In this document: one piece after another, positions 5,636 through 13,366 of the stretch
Layout: each line of letters begins with the position of its first letter
Position numbering within the stretch: position 1 is the first letter of the stretch
Assembly (NCBI GenBank): GCA_937880125.1
Contig: CALFLU010000024.1
Span: 1-14,347 of the forward strand
Source of the DNA: an uncultured Eubacteriaceae bacterium
Lineage (GTDB): Bacteria; Bacillota; Clostridia; Eubacteriales; UBA1433
Direction of reading: 5' to 3'
Length of the DNA: 14,347 nucleotides
Position numbers and translations under genes: made by a program
The notes under the pieces: generated by a model
What the model was told of the DNA's origin: nothing
Database searches by the model: none
The model's input: the letters and a program-made list of their open reading frames with translations, nothing else

Positions 5636-7474
5636 ATGAAGAGAAATTTAAGAGTATTGATGTTTTACATGGTCATTATTTTAGGCATTATGTTTACATT
5701 AATGACATTGAACAACATGAGAGCCAAGGCGGAATTTATTCCTTACAGCCAGGCTATTCAGCATCTTGAAGCGGAAAACGTGGAAAAGATGACCATTGAT
5801 AAAGGAAAATATATTGCCGCACTAAAATTAAAAAACGGCACAGAGGCAAAGACTTATATACCCTATAATTCTTTTGACGAGCTGGTTTTGAAATACATTC
5901 AGCCGGGTGGAATCCAGGTAAATTATGTGATTCCCGCCAACAACTCCTGGATCAGCACCATTGTACCGCTGTTGTTAATGGTCGGTGTCGTCATCTTTGT
6001 ATTTTATTTGCTCAACCAGCAATCTTCCGGCGGCGGCAAGGTCATGGGCTTTGGCAAGAGCAGTGCAAAAATGTTTACGCCGGGTACCAACAAAAAAGTG
6101 ACCTTTAAAGATGTTGCCGGCGCAGATGAAGAAAAAGAAGAAATGGCGGAAATTGTGGACTTTTTAAAGAGTCCATCAAAATATCAGGCATTGGGTGCCG
6201 AAATTCCCAAGGGCGTGTTGATGGTAGGACCTCCGGGAACAGGCAAAACGCTCTTAGCCAGAGCGGTGGCAGGAGAGGCGGACGTGCCCTTCTTTACTGT
6301 CAGCGGCTCTGAATTTGTGGAGATGTTTGTAGGGGTCGGTGCTTCGCGTGTGCGCGACTTGTTTGATACCGCGAAAAAAAATGCACCCTGCATTGTCTTT
6401 ATCGATGAAATTGACGCAGTGGGCAGACAAAGAGGCACGGGACTGGGCGGCGGCCACGACGAAAGAGAGCAGACGCTTAACCAATTGCTGGTGGAGATGG
6501 ATGGCTTTGGTGCACACGAAAACATTATCATCATTGCAGCCACAAACCGTCCCGACGTGCTGGACCCGGCGCTGTTGCGTCCCGGCAGGTTTGACCGACA
6601 AATCGTCATCGGCGTGCCGGACGTTAAAGGCAGAGAAGAGATTTTGCAAATCTATGTGAAAAACAAACCCATTGACAGAAGTGTTGATTTAAAAGTCATA
6701 GCAAAGGGCACGGTGGGATTCACAGGAGCGGATTTGGAAAACTTGGTAAATGAAGCGGCATTGTTGGCGGCAAGGAGAGGCAAAAAAACCATTACGGACA
6801 ACGAAATGGAAGAGGCAAAAAAACGCATTCTTGCCGGACCCGAAAAAAAGAGCCGCGTGGTTACGGAAGAAGACAAAGAAATTACGGCCATTCACGAGGT
6901 GGGTCACGCTGTGGTCATGCAGGTGTTGGAAAACTGCGATGAGGTGCATGAAATTTCCATTATTCCCCGTGGCATGGCGGCAGGATACACCATATCATTG
7001 CCGGAAAACGATGCGATGCATATGAAAAAACAAAAGCTGTTGGATAATATTGCAGGCCTGCTGGGCGGCAGAGCGGCGGAAAAAGTGGTTTTGGACGATA
7101 TCTGCACCGGTGCAACCAACGACATTGAGCGTGCCACCGAACTTGCACGAAAAATGGTTACCGAGTTTGGTATGAGCGAACTGCTTGGTCCTATGACCTT
7201 TGGTGCCGATGCGCAGGAGGTGTTTATCGGGCGCGATTTTGGCAGAACCAGAAACTACAGCGAAGAAGTGGCGGCGGCAATCGACAAGGAAATCAGAAGC
7301 ATTATCGATGCTGCCTATGAGCGGGCACAAAAGATTATTATTGAGCACCGTGCCGCCTTTGATCACATCACCAAGGCGCTGTTGGAAAAAGAAACATTAA
7401 AGGGCGAAGAATTTCGCGCATTGTTTTTGGAAGCGGAACCCCATGCCGCAATAGAAAAAAAAGAAACAGAGTAG
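5636..7474 (+). CDS. ftsH: ATP-dependent zinc metalloprotease FtsH
   Basis: FtsH is the membrane-anchored AAA+ protease that unfolds and degrades damaged membrane proteins and selected cytosolic regulators; it works as a hexamer facing the cytoplasm. The 612-residue product is complete. Transmembrane helix 1 is at about residues 8-26, an external domain spans 30-104 and helix 2 lies at about 105-126. The glycine-rich linker is followed by Walker A GPPGTGKT (198-205), pore motif FVG (231-233), Walker B IVFIDEID (253-260) and second-region-of-homology ATNRPDVLDPALLRPGRFDR (302-321). The zinc site is HEVGH (420-424), with Asp496 in TGATNDIERAT as probable third ligand. AGGA at 5624-5627 precedes ATG 5636. 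It lies 25 bases after hpt, the classic tilS-hpt-ftsH order, and is followed by a thioesterase gene. Confidence 0.96.
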   Translation: MKRNLRVLMFYMVIILGIMFTLMTLNNMRAKAEFIPYSQAIQHLEAENVEKMTIDKGKYIAALKLKNGTEAKTYIPYNSFDELVLKYIQPGGIQVNYVIPANNSWISTIVPLLLMVGVVIFVFYLLNQQSSGGGKVMGFGKSSAKMFTPGTNKKVTFKDVAGADEEKEEMAEIVDFLKSPSKYQALGAEIPKGVLMVGPPGTGKTLLARAVAGEADVPFFTVSGSEFVEMFVGVGASRVRDLFDTAKKNAPCIVFIDEIDAVGRQRGTGLGGGHDEREQTLNQLLVEMDGFGAHENIIIIAATNRPDVLDPALLRPGRFDRQIVIGVPDVKGREEILQIYVKNKPIDRSVDLKVIAKGTVGFTGADLENLVNEAALLAARRGKKTITDNEMEEAKKRILAGPEKKSRVVTEEDKEITAIHEVGHAVVMQVLENCDEVHEISIIPRGMAAGYTISLPENDAMHMKKQKLLDNIAGLLGGRAAEKVVLDDICTGATNDIERATELARKMVTEFGMSELLGPMTFGADAQEVFIGRDFGRTRNYSEEVAAAIDKEIRSIIDAAYERAQKIIIEHRAAFDHITKALLEKETLKGEEFRALFLEAEPHAAIEKKETE

Positions 7475-7518
7475 TATCCGCAATATAAACGAGAAAAAAG
7501 TACAGAGGAGAAATAAAG

Positions 7519-7893
7519 ATGGAATTTGATGTAAAAGTCGGTATGAGCAAAGAATTGGAAACAGTTGTTACACAGGAAATGACAGCGCAGCATATGGGCA
7601 GCGGTTCGGCGCAGGTGCTTTCGACGCCCTATATGATTACCTTGATGGAAATGGCAAGCTTTGAAGCGGCACAAGAAGGACTTGCAAAAAACTTTACCAC
7701 CGTGGGAACGCGCGTGTGCATTGATCATCTGGCAGCTACCCCTGTGGGCGGAACCGTGGTGACCAAAGCGGTTCTCAGAGAAATCGACCGAAAAAAATTG
7801 ATGTTTGACGTGGAGAGTTACTATGGCGAAAAGCTGATCGGCAAAGGCACCCACGATCGATTCATCATTGACACAACAAAATTCGGAAAATAA
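7519..7893 (+). CDS. FlK-like (fluoroacetyl-CoA type) hotdog thioesterase
   Basis: This 124-residue single-domain protein belongs to the hotdog-fold family of fluoroacetyl-CoA thioesterase FlK. The family signature is spread over the whole length: MTAQHMGSGSAQVLSTPYMI (21-40), LMEMAS (42-47), TVGTRVCIDHLAATPVG (61-77), and GKGTHDRFIID (108-118). The catalytic residues of Streptomyces FlK (Thr42, Glu50, His76) appear to correspond to Thr36, Glu44 and His70 here, with a constant offset of six. Members cleave acyl-CoA esters; most bacteria that carry one do not make fluoroacetate, so a different short acyl-CoA is more likely and the substrate is unknown. A good ribosome site GAGGAG (7505-7510) lies eight bases before ATG. 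It sits 44 bases after ftsH with no terminator between, so it is probably the last gene of that operon. Confidence 0.82.
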   Translation: MEFDVKVGMSKELETVVTQEMTAQHMGSGSAQVLSTPYMITLMEMASFEAAQEGLAKNFTTVGTRVCIDHLAATPVGGTVVTKAVLREIDRKKLMFDVESYYGEKLIGKGTHDRFIIDTTKFGK

Positions 7894-7896
7894 AAA

Positions 7897-7932
7897 TAAA
7901 ACACCCCGCTGCGTTGCAGCGGGGTGTTTTTC
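7897..7932. terminator. Bidirectional terminator between converging operons
   Basis: A 12-bp perfect GC-rich stem (7901-7912 with 7916-7927) with a GTT loop is flanked by an A run on the left and a T run on the right, so it can end transcription from both sides. It closes the ftsH-thioesterase operon on the plus strand and the S component-coaX-dus operon on the minus strand, whose last stop is at 7945. Confidence 0.92.
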
Positions 7933-7944
7933 TTTGCAACGTTT

Positions 7945-8916
7945 TTAAGGGAACAAATATTTTTTTAAAATATCCGTCGCCGCTGTTTGCGTGGTGGCAA
8001 GTGAGATTTCTTTACGAATCTTCGCGGAATTGGCAAGTCCTTTTGTATACCAAAAGAGATGCTTTCGCATGGCGGCAACGGCAGCCTTTTCATGTGTATG
8101 TGCGCAGGCCATATCCAAATGTGTTTGGATTTGTGCAAAAATTTCTTCAGGGCCTGGTGAACTATGGCGCTTATGGGCTCTTTCGGAGACGATTTGCCCA
8201 AACAACCAGGGATTGCCCATAGCACCTCTGCCGATCATGATGCCGTCGGCATGGGTTTGTGTCAAAATATTTGCAGCGTCTTCGACACTGAAAATGTCTC
8301 CGTTGGCAATGACGGGCACAGTGCAAACATCCTTGACCGCAGCAATAACAGACCAGTCACTTTTGCCGGAAAAACCCTGCTCTTTGGTGCGTGGGTGCAC
8401 AATAATCATATCCGCACCCGCCTGTTGCATTTTCAGTGCAAAAGACGGTGCATTGATGTTATCATTGTCCCAGCCTGCACGGATCTTGACGCTGACGGGT
8501 TTTTGTGAGACATCTTTGACGGCAGATACAATTTCAAAGGCAAGTTCTTCGTTGCGCATCAAGGCGCTGCCCTCTTTGTTTTTGGTAACCTTGGGCACGG
8601 GGCAACCCATGTTGATATCCACGGCCGCAAAGTCGGAATCATTAATATAATCTTTTACGGCATGGGCAAAGCTTTGCGGTTGCGAGCCAAAAAGCTGCAC
8701 AACGCAGGGCGCCTCTTGGGCTGTGGTTGCAAGCATCTCGGCGCTTTTTTTGTTTTGGTAGCAAAGCGCCTTGGCGCTGACCATTTCCGTATAGACAATG
8801 GTGGCGCCGTGGCTGCGGCATATCGTGCGAAAAGGCAGGTCGCTTACACCTGCCAATGGAGCTAGGGCTATAAAATTTTGTTGCGCTGTCAAGGTTTGAA
8901 AAATATTATCGGCCAT
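7945..8916 (-). CDS. tRNA-dihydrouridine synthase, DusB type
   Basis: Dus enzymes are FMN-dependent and reduce specific uridines of tRNA to dihydrouridine. The 323-residue product has the TIM-barrel start ALAPLAGVSDLPFR (17-30), YTEMVSAKAL (42-51), the catalytic-cysteine block INMGCPVPKV (101-110, Cys105), VKIRAGWD (about 147-154), HPRTKEQGFSGKSDW and the FMN-phosphate region NGDI and IGRGAMGNPW. These are hallmarks of the DusB subgroup. The start ATG (8914-8916, complement) overlaps the end of coaX by 11 bases, so translation is coupled. A dusB homologue also sits downstream of ftsH and coaX in Bacillus subtilis; here the pair is in the opposite orientation to ftsH, which suggests a local inversion relative to that order. 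The subgroup call is from motifs, not a tree. Confidence 0.9.
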   Translation of the reverse strand: MADNIFQTLTAQQNFIALAPLAGVSDLPFRTICRSHGATIVYTEMVSAKALCYQNKKSAEMLATTAQEAPCVVQLFGSQPQSFAHAVKDYINDSDFAAVDINMGCPVPKVTKNKEGSALMRNEELAFEIVSAVKDVSQKPVSVKIRAGWDNDNINAPSFALKMQQAGADMIIVHPRTKEQGFSGKSDWSVIAAVKDVCTVPVIANGDIFSVEDAANILTQTHADGIMIGRGAMGNPWLFGQIVSERAHKRHSSPGPEEIFAQIQTHLDMACAHTHEKAAVAAMRKHLFWYTKGLANSAKIRKEISLATTQTAATDILKKYLFP

Positions 8917-9679
8917 TATTTTTATCCCAGATCAACTTTAGACCCTTTAGCGTTAAAAGGGGGTCATAGATATCGATGATATCGGTTTTGGCGCGGATGA
9001 TTTGTGCATATCCGCCGGTGGCGATGACTTTTGCGTCTTCACATTGCGCTTCTTCGCGCATTTTTTTGATGATGTATTCCACTTGCCCCACATGGCCGTA
9101 AACGAGCCCTGCTTGCATGCTTGTCACCGTATTTTTTGCCAAAATGGACGGAGGGCATGCAATTTCGATATGGGGAAGCATGGCGGTTTTGGACCAAAGG
9201 GCATCTGCGGAAATTTGAATGCCGGGGGAGGTGACGGCGGCATGAAACACGCCGTCGCCGTTTGCCAGGTTAAAGGTCGTGGCGGTGCCAAAATCCATCA
9301 CCAGGCAAGGGCCGCCGTATAAATAAAATCCTGCCACCACGTCGGCAATGCGATCTGAGCCCACTTCGCGGGGGTCGTCTACCTGGATGGCAATGCCTGT
9401 TTTGACACCGGCTTTTACAATCAGCGGTGTCAAGTTGAAGGTCTTTGAAATGGCGTTGACAAAGGAGTGCGTGAGGTTGGGCACCACCGAAGAGAGCACA
9501 ACGCCCTTAACATTGGCAGGGTCAAATTTGTTTTGTTGAAACCACGAGTGAATTAAGATGCCATATTCATCGCTGGTTTTTTGGTCGCGCGTTACGGCTT
9601 TCCATACGGCAACAATTTCATTTTTATAAAAAAGTCCGAATTTGCAGGTGCTGTTTCCGATATCAATGACTAAGATCAT
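8906..9679 (-). CDS. coaX: Type III pantothenate kinase
   Basis: CoaX phosphorylates pantothenate, the first step of coenzyme A synthesis; unlike CoaA it is not inhibited by CoA and needs a monovalent cation. The 257-residue product has the ASKHA-fold phosphate loop DIGNST (6-11), the pantothenate-binding block DPREVGSDRIAD (102-113, with GSDR in place of the commoner GADR), DFGTATT (129-135, conserved Asp129), and TSPGIQIS (150-157). The C-terminal TGGYA and DPLLTLKGL blocks complete the protein. AGGCGG at 9687-9692 (complement) lies seven bases before ATG. It lies between an ECF S component 36 bases upstream and an overlapping dus gene, which supports a local vitamin B5 uptake and activation unit. 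Confidence 0.93.
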   Translation of the reverse strand: MILVIDIGNSTCKFGLFYKNEIVAVWKAVTRDQKTSDEYGILIHSWFQQNKFDPANVKGVVLSSVVPNLTHSFVNAISKTFNLTPLIVKAGVKTGIAIQVDDPREVGSDRIADVVAGFYLYGGPCLVMDFGTATTFNLANGDGVFHAAVTSPGIQISADALWSKTAMLPHIEIACPPSILAKNTVTSMQAGLVYGHVGQVEYIIKKMREEAQCEDAKVIATGGYAQIIRAKTDIIDIYDPLLTLKGLKLIWDKNNGR

Positions 9680-9715
9680 GCTTATACCGCCTGTTTCGTA
9701 TTTTGGGGCGCGCGT

Positions 9716-10309
9716 CTATGAAACGCTGCGCCCGCGATTGGTTTTTTTGTAGATGGTAATAATCGCCGAAGTCAAAATAGCGGCGGTTACTGCCTCGATG
9801 ATGGCGCTGGATGTGAGAATGCCGATGAGCAAAACTTTAAATCCCACGCCCATAAGTTCTGCGATTTTATCCGCATAAAAAATGTAGAGAGATCCCATAA
9901 CCAAAATGGTGTTGGTAATCATTGCGCACGCGCCAGCCACAGCACCGGCAACGGCAATGCGCCCGGTGTTTTTGCTTTGACGGGCGATGAGGGTGTAGAC
10001 CCAATAGGCCACAAGGCCGATAAACATGCGGGGAACGACAGAAACCAACGGGTTGATGAATAAGGGATCCAAAAGCGACATGGGCATGGTCATGGCACGA
10101 ATCATGATGACGATGCCAACGGCTGTGCCCATGAGCCAACCGGCTTTGGGACCTTTGATAATGCCGGTGAGAATGGTGGGCAAAAACATAACAACGGCAA
10201 TACTGGCACCAAAGCCGGGTATCATCGTTGCATACAGTAAAACGACACTGAGTCCGAACATAACTCCCAAAAAGGTGAGGTTGCGCGGGTTTTTTAATAG
10301 ATTTTTCAT
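9716..10309 (-). CDS. ECF transporter S component, probably pantothenate-specific (PanT-like)
   Basis: The 197-residue product is very hydrophobic, with about six membrane segments and short loops, and no ATP-binding motif. It begins with a cytoplasmic basic stretch and FLGVMFGLSVVLLYATMIPG, and has the FLPTILTGIIKGPKAGWLMG block near residues 42-61, a pattern of energy-coupling-factor S components, where the membrane protein binds a vitamin and pairs with a shared EcfA/A'/T module encoded elsewhere. Its place directly before coaX, in one operon, argues that the vitamin is pantothenate; this is inference, since S components are too divergent to assign by eye. A near-perfect AGGAGG (10315-10320, complement) precedes the start by five bases. 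No EcfA or EcfT gene is in the window. Confidence 0.75.
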   Translation of the reverse strand: MKNLLKNPRNLTFLGVMFGLSVVLLYATMIPGFGASIAVVMFLPTILTGIIKGPKAGWLMGTAVGIVIMIRAMTMPMSLLDPLFINPLVSVVPRMFIGLVAYWVYTLIARQSKNTGRIAVAGAVAGACAMITNTILVMGSLYIFYADKIAELMGVGFKVLLIGILTSSAIIEAVTAAILTSAIITIYKKTNRGRSVS

Positions 10310-10328
10310 TTTTTCCTCCTGTTCTCGC

Positions 10329-10359
10329 TCCCGTAGCCTGCCTTGGCCGACGATAGGGA
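10329..10359 (-). other. Imperfect stem-loop in the leader of the S component gene
   Basis: Read on the minus strand, TCCC (10359-10356) pairs with GGGA (10332-10329), GT with AC, and GGCC with GGCT (10348-10345 with 10338-10335), around an AAGGCA loop with asymmetric bulges. It ends about eight bases before the AGGAGG ribosome site, so it could influence translation. It does not match any riboswitch class I can recognise. Whether it is functional is unproven. Confidence 0.35.
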
Positions 10360-10379
10360 TGCAAGACTGATTCTTTTAC

Positions 10380-10408
10380 ATTAAAGCAGATTTTTTTTTA
10401 AATGTAAA
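10380..10408 (-). promoter_or_regulatory. Promoter of the S component-coaX-dus operon, with inverted repeat
   Basis: On the minus strand TTTACA (10408-10403) and TTTAAT (10385-10380) are spaced by 17 bp, about 70 bases before the start codon. An 8-bp perfect inverted repeat (TTTACATT at 10375-10382, AATGTAAA at 10401-10408 on the plus strand) covers the -35 and the edge of the -10, a layout expected for a repressor site. The spacer contains a run of nine A on this strand. Confidence 0.65.
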
Positions 10409-10441
10409 GAGGATTTCAATGGCACCGAGTAGAATTGAGGA

Positions 10442-10470
10442 TTGAAAACAGCCGCTCAAAGAGATATAAT
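10442..10470 (+). promoter_or_regulatory. Promoter of the reductase-ABC importer operon
   Basis: TTGAAA (10442-10447) and a perfect TATAAT (10465-10470) are separated by 17 bp; transcription should start near 10477, giving a leader of about 35 bases. It is divergent from the S component promoter some 34 bases away. No Fur-like box was recognised around it. Confidence 0.82.
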
Positions 10471-10511
10471 GACAAAAAAAGTACCATATTTTTACAAGGA
10501 GGCATAAAACG

Positions 10512-11420
10512 ATGAACCATATGACGGATGAAGAAAGAAAAAAATACAAGGGCATGGGATTTGTGCCCAACCGAGACGGAAAAAATACATCGGCACGTGT
10601 TGTAACCAAAAACGGCGTATTGAGCAGTGAACAAATGCGTGCGGTTTGCGAAATTGTAGATCAGTATGGGAACGGAAAAATCACGATCACCTCGCGCATG
10701 GGGCTTGAGCTGCCCGTGATTTCTTATGACAATATTCAAAATGTCATCGACGCCCTTGAAAAAGTGGATTTGGCAGCGGGCGGCACAGGGGCAAAAGTAA
10801 GGCCGATCACCGCGTGCAAAGGCACCGTATGTCCCCACGGCAATTTTGACACACAGGATATGGCGCTGGAAATTCACTATAAATTTTATGAAGGATACAG
10901 AGGCGTTAAATTGCCGCATAAATTCAAAATCGGCGTAGGAGGATGTCCCAATAACTGCATTAAACCCGATATCAATGATATTGGCGTTGTGGGCGTATAT
11001 GTACCGAATTTTGACTTGGATAAGTGTGTGGGTTGCGAAGTGTGCTCCGTTGAGCCGAAATGCCCGGTTAAGACATTTAAAAAGTACACAGGACCCGATC
11101 CGCAAGTATGCACCAAATGCGGTAAATGCGTAGGTACTTGTCCTTTTGATGTTGTGCCGAGCGGGCAAAAAGGATTTAAAGTGTATTTGGGGGGCAAATG
11201 GGGAAAACTTGTGCGCAGAGGGGATCTTATGAAACACATTGTGGTTTCAAAAGAAGAGCTTTTTGAGCTGATTGAAAAAATAATTTTGCTCTATAAATCG
11301 GAAGGCAAAACGGGCGAAAGATTTGGCACGACCGTGGAGAAATTGGGTATGCAGCAAGTGGAAGAAATGCTTCAAGGCAGCAGCCTGTTAGAGAAAAAGA
11401 GTGAAATAATCAATGCATAA
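10512..11420 (+). CDS. Siroheme/[4Fe-4S] nitrite-sulfite reductase-like protein with ferredoxin domain
   Basis: The 302-residue protein joins a reductase half-domain (about 15-100, with TSRMGLELP at 60-68) to a siroheme/[4Fe-4S] binding region with Cys102, Cys107, Cys145 and Cys149 (CKGTVC and GGCPNNC), then an inserted two-cluster ferredoxin domain with Cys172/175/178/184 and Cys200/203/206/210. This resembles the small anaerobic sulfite reductase-like proteins (AsrC and Dsr-like proteins) of clostridia and archaea. Such proteins take electrons via ferredoxin-type clusters to reduce sulfite, nitrite or an unknown substrate. The protein is shorter than dissimilatory sulfite reductase subunits, no partner subunit is next to it, and its substrate is unknown. 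AAGGAGG (10496-10502) precedes ATG 10512 by nine bases. The end overlaps the next gene by eight bases, so it is the first gene of a four-gene unit with an importer. Confidence 0.8.
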   Translation: MNHMTDEERKKYKGMGFVPNRDGKNTSARVVTKNGVLSSEQMRAVCEIVDQYGNGKITITSRMGLELPVISYDNIQNVIDALEKVDLAAGGTGAKVRPITACKGTVCPHGNFDTQDMALEIHYKFYEGYRGVKLPHKFKIGVGGCPNNCIKPDINDIGVVGVYVPNFDLDKCVGCEVCSVEPKCPVKTFKKYTGPDPQVCTKCGKCVGTCPFDVVPSGQKGFKVYLGGKWGKLVRRGDLMKHIVVSKEELFELIEKIILLYKSEGKTGERFGTTVEKLGMQQVEEMLQGSSLLEKKSEIINA

Positions 11421-12366
11421 AAATGCCCTTAAAATCGGTGTGGTTTTGCTATTGCTTTGCGCCTTGTGCATGGGCATGTTTGCCTGCGCACCGCAACAAA
11501 ACAGCAAGCAGGAGACAGCTGCGGGAGAAGTTATTTTCACGGATGCATTGGGCAACACCGTTACCGTTCACTCGCCGCAACGCGTTGTGTGCACGTTGGG
11601 CTCCTTTGCAGAGACGTGGTATCTTGCCGGCGGAAAAGTGCTGGGCACCACAAGCGATGCCATTGAAGACCGCAAGTTAGACCTGGGCGGAAGTGTTGAA
11701 AACATCGGCACGGTAAAGCAACCCAATTTAGAAAAAATCATAGCACTCAACCCCGATTTTGTCATTTTATCGGCGGATATTGCCTCGCAGGTCAGCGCGG
11801 CGGAGACGTTGAAAAAGGCGGGCATTGCCTGCGCGTTTTTTAAGGTGGAATATTTTCAAGACTATTTGGCAATGCTGAAAATATTGACAGATATCACCGG
11901 ACGAGCAGACCTTTATGAAGAAAACGGCCTTGATGTGGAAAAGAAAATCAACGAAATCATTCAAAAGGTCGATAAAACAAAGCATCCGAGCATATTGTTT
12001 TTGCGCGCCTATTCCACGGGTGCCAAATCAAAGGGTGAAGACAACATGGTGGGCGTGATGCTCAAGGATTTGGGTGCAGATAACATCGCTGCCAGATATC
12101 CTTCTTTATTGGAAAATATCACTGCCGAAGAAATAATCAAGGCGGATCCTGAGTACATCTTTGTAGCCACCATGGGAGCAAGCGACGAAAAGGCTTTGGC
12201 GGCGTTAAAAGAAATGCTCTTTGCAAATAAGGCCATGCAAGCGTTGCAGGCCATAAAAAACGACCACTATTATGTGCTGGATAAGGAACTGTTTCATTAT
12301 AAGCCAAATCACAGATGGGCAGAATCCTATGCGTTCTTATACAAAACACTTTATGAGGAAAAATAA
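11413..12366 (+). CDS. ABC importer substrate-binding lipoprotein, FecB/BtuF type
   Basis: The 317-residue product is the extracellular solute-binding subunit of a metal-chelate or corrinoid class importer (Peripla_BP_2 fold). It starts with a basic N-terminus and a hydrophobic core (8-21), and Cys25 in MFAC is the likely lipid-attachment cysteine, although this lipobox is weak. The mature part opens with FTDALGNTVTV, then GSFAETWYLAGG (near 58-69), NPDFVILSADI, and a conserved ending FHYKPNHRWAESYAFL. The GSFAETW motif and this ending suggest a distinct clostridial subfamily rather than a typical siderophore binder; the ligand (iron chelate, heme, corrinoid or oxyanion) is not evident. It overlaps the reductase gene by eight bases and the permease by fourteen. 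Confidence 0.85.
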   Translation: MHKNALKIGVVLLLLCALCMGMFACAPQQNSKQETAAGEVIFTDALGNTVTVHSPQRVVCTLGSFAETWYLAGGKVLGTTSDAIEDRKLDLGGSVENIGTVKQPNLEKIIALNPDFVILSADIASQVSAAETLKKAGIACAFFKVEYFQDYLAMLKILTDITGRADLYEENGLDVEKKINEIIQKVDKTKHPSILFLRAYSTGAKSKGEDNMVGVMLKDLGADNIAARYPSLLENITAEEIIKADPEYIFVATMGASDEKALAALKEMLFANKAMQALQAIKNDHYYVLDKELFHYKPNHRWAESYAFLYKTLYEEK

Positions 12367-13366
12367 TCAAACCAACACCGCAAAATTTGGCATGATCATC
12401 GCTGCCGCCTTGCTGCTGGCGGGGATGGTTATTGTCAATATGGTTTATGGCTCCGCGACGATACTGCCGAGCAAGATTTTTAAAGCACTGTCCGAAAAAG
12501 ACAGTGCTGACTTTGCTTATAGGATCATCGTTTATATTCGGCTGCCCCGTATTGTGGCGGCCATGGCGGCGGGCGCTGCCCTGGCGGTGGCGGGGGCTGT
12601 GTTGCAATCGGTGTTGAACAATGCGCTGGCAAGTCCCAATATCATTGGCGTCAATGCAGGCTCGGGGCTGTTTGTTGTGCTTATTACGGCGTTTTTTCCC
12701 GCGCATTTGGCCACGATACCTTTTGCGGCTTTTGCAGGGGCACTGGCCGTTGCGTTGCTGATTTATTTTACCGCATACAAAACGGGCGCCTCGCGCGTGA
12801 CGATTGTTTTGGCGGGTCTTGCGGTGGGCAGCTTTTTTGCCGCCGCCATTGATACGGTGCTGACCCTAAAGCCCGATGTCATGATCAGCGTCAATTCGTT
12901 TATGGTGGGCGGGTTTTCTGCGGTGAATTTTGATGTGGTGCGTTTTGCGCTGATTTATATTTTGATCGGTCTCGTGCTGGCAATGGTTTTGAGTCGAGAA
13001 ATGAATGTAATCTCCTTGGGTGATGAAGTGGCGGCCTCGCTGGGGGTGCGCGTGCATATTTTGCGCTTTGTGCTGATTGTGTGTGCCTCGCTGCTGGCGG
13101 GCAGTGCGGTGAGCTTTTCGGGGTTGTTGGGTTTTATCGGACTGATTGTGCCGCATATATGCCGCGGAATCATCGGCCATGACAACCGATTTGTCATTCC
13201 CTTCAGCGCACTTGCAGGTGCATTGTTTGTTTTGGCTTGTGACTTCGTTGCGCGCACGGCCTTTGTGCCCTATGAGCTGCCGGTGGGCATTATCATGTCG
13301 GGAATCGGCGGCCCTTTTTTCATCTATCTTCTGTTTAAACAAAGGCGAGGGCGATTGTATGATTGA
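12353..13366 (+). CDS. ABC importer permease, FecCD/BtuC family
   Basis: The 337-residue product is a polytopic permease of the FecCD family, which forms a homodimer through which iron-chelate, heme, corrinoid or molybdate-type substrates pass. Family blocks visible are IRLPRIVAAMAAGAALAVAG, ALASPNIIGVNAGSGLF (after the second helices), SFMVGGFSAVNFD, and GFIGLIVPHICRGIIGHDNR towards the end, with the final EFPVG-like block present as YELPVGIIMSGIGGPFF. ATG 12353 is chosen because it gives the usual short N-terminus before the first helix; an in-frame ATG at 12329 is possible, and no strong ribosome site precedes either. The start lies inside the binding-protein gene (14-base overlap), consistent with translational coupling. 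Confidence 0.88.
   Translation: MRKNNQTNTAKFGMIIAAALLLAGMVIVNMVYGSATILPSKIFKALSEKDSADFAYRIIVYIRLPRIVAAMAAGAALAVAGAVLQSVLNNALASPNIIGVNAGSGLFVVLITAFFPAHLATIPFAAFAGALAVALLIYFTAYKTGASRVTIVLAGLAVGSFFAAAIDTVLTLKPDVMISVNSFMVGGFSAVNFDVVRFALIYILIGLVLAMVLSREMNVISLGDEVAASLGVRVHILRFVLIVCASLLAGSAVSFSGLLGFIGLIVPHICRGIIGHDNRFVIPFSALAGALFVLACDFVARTAFVPYELPVGIIMSGIGGPFFIYLLFKQRRGRLYD

Noticed and set aside
7991..8650. A 219-codon plus-strand open frame antisense to dus
   Set aside because: The minus strand encodes complete Dus motifs here; the plus frame has no family resemblance and no promoter, and follows the bidirectional terminator.
10416..11237. A 273-codon open frame antisense to the siroheme protein
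   Set aside because: It covers cysteine-cluster motifs of the plus-strand gene and reads as low-complexity mirror sequence; its start has no ribosome site.
13146..13358. Upstream in-frame ATG for the importer ATPase at 13146
   Set aside because: The extension overlaps the conserved end of the permease in another frame; ABC ATPases of this family start just before the MIELRGV-type strand, as ATG 13359 does.
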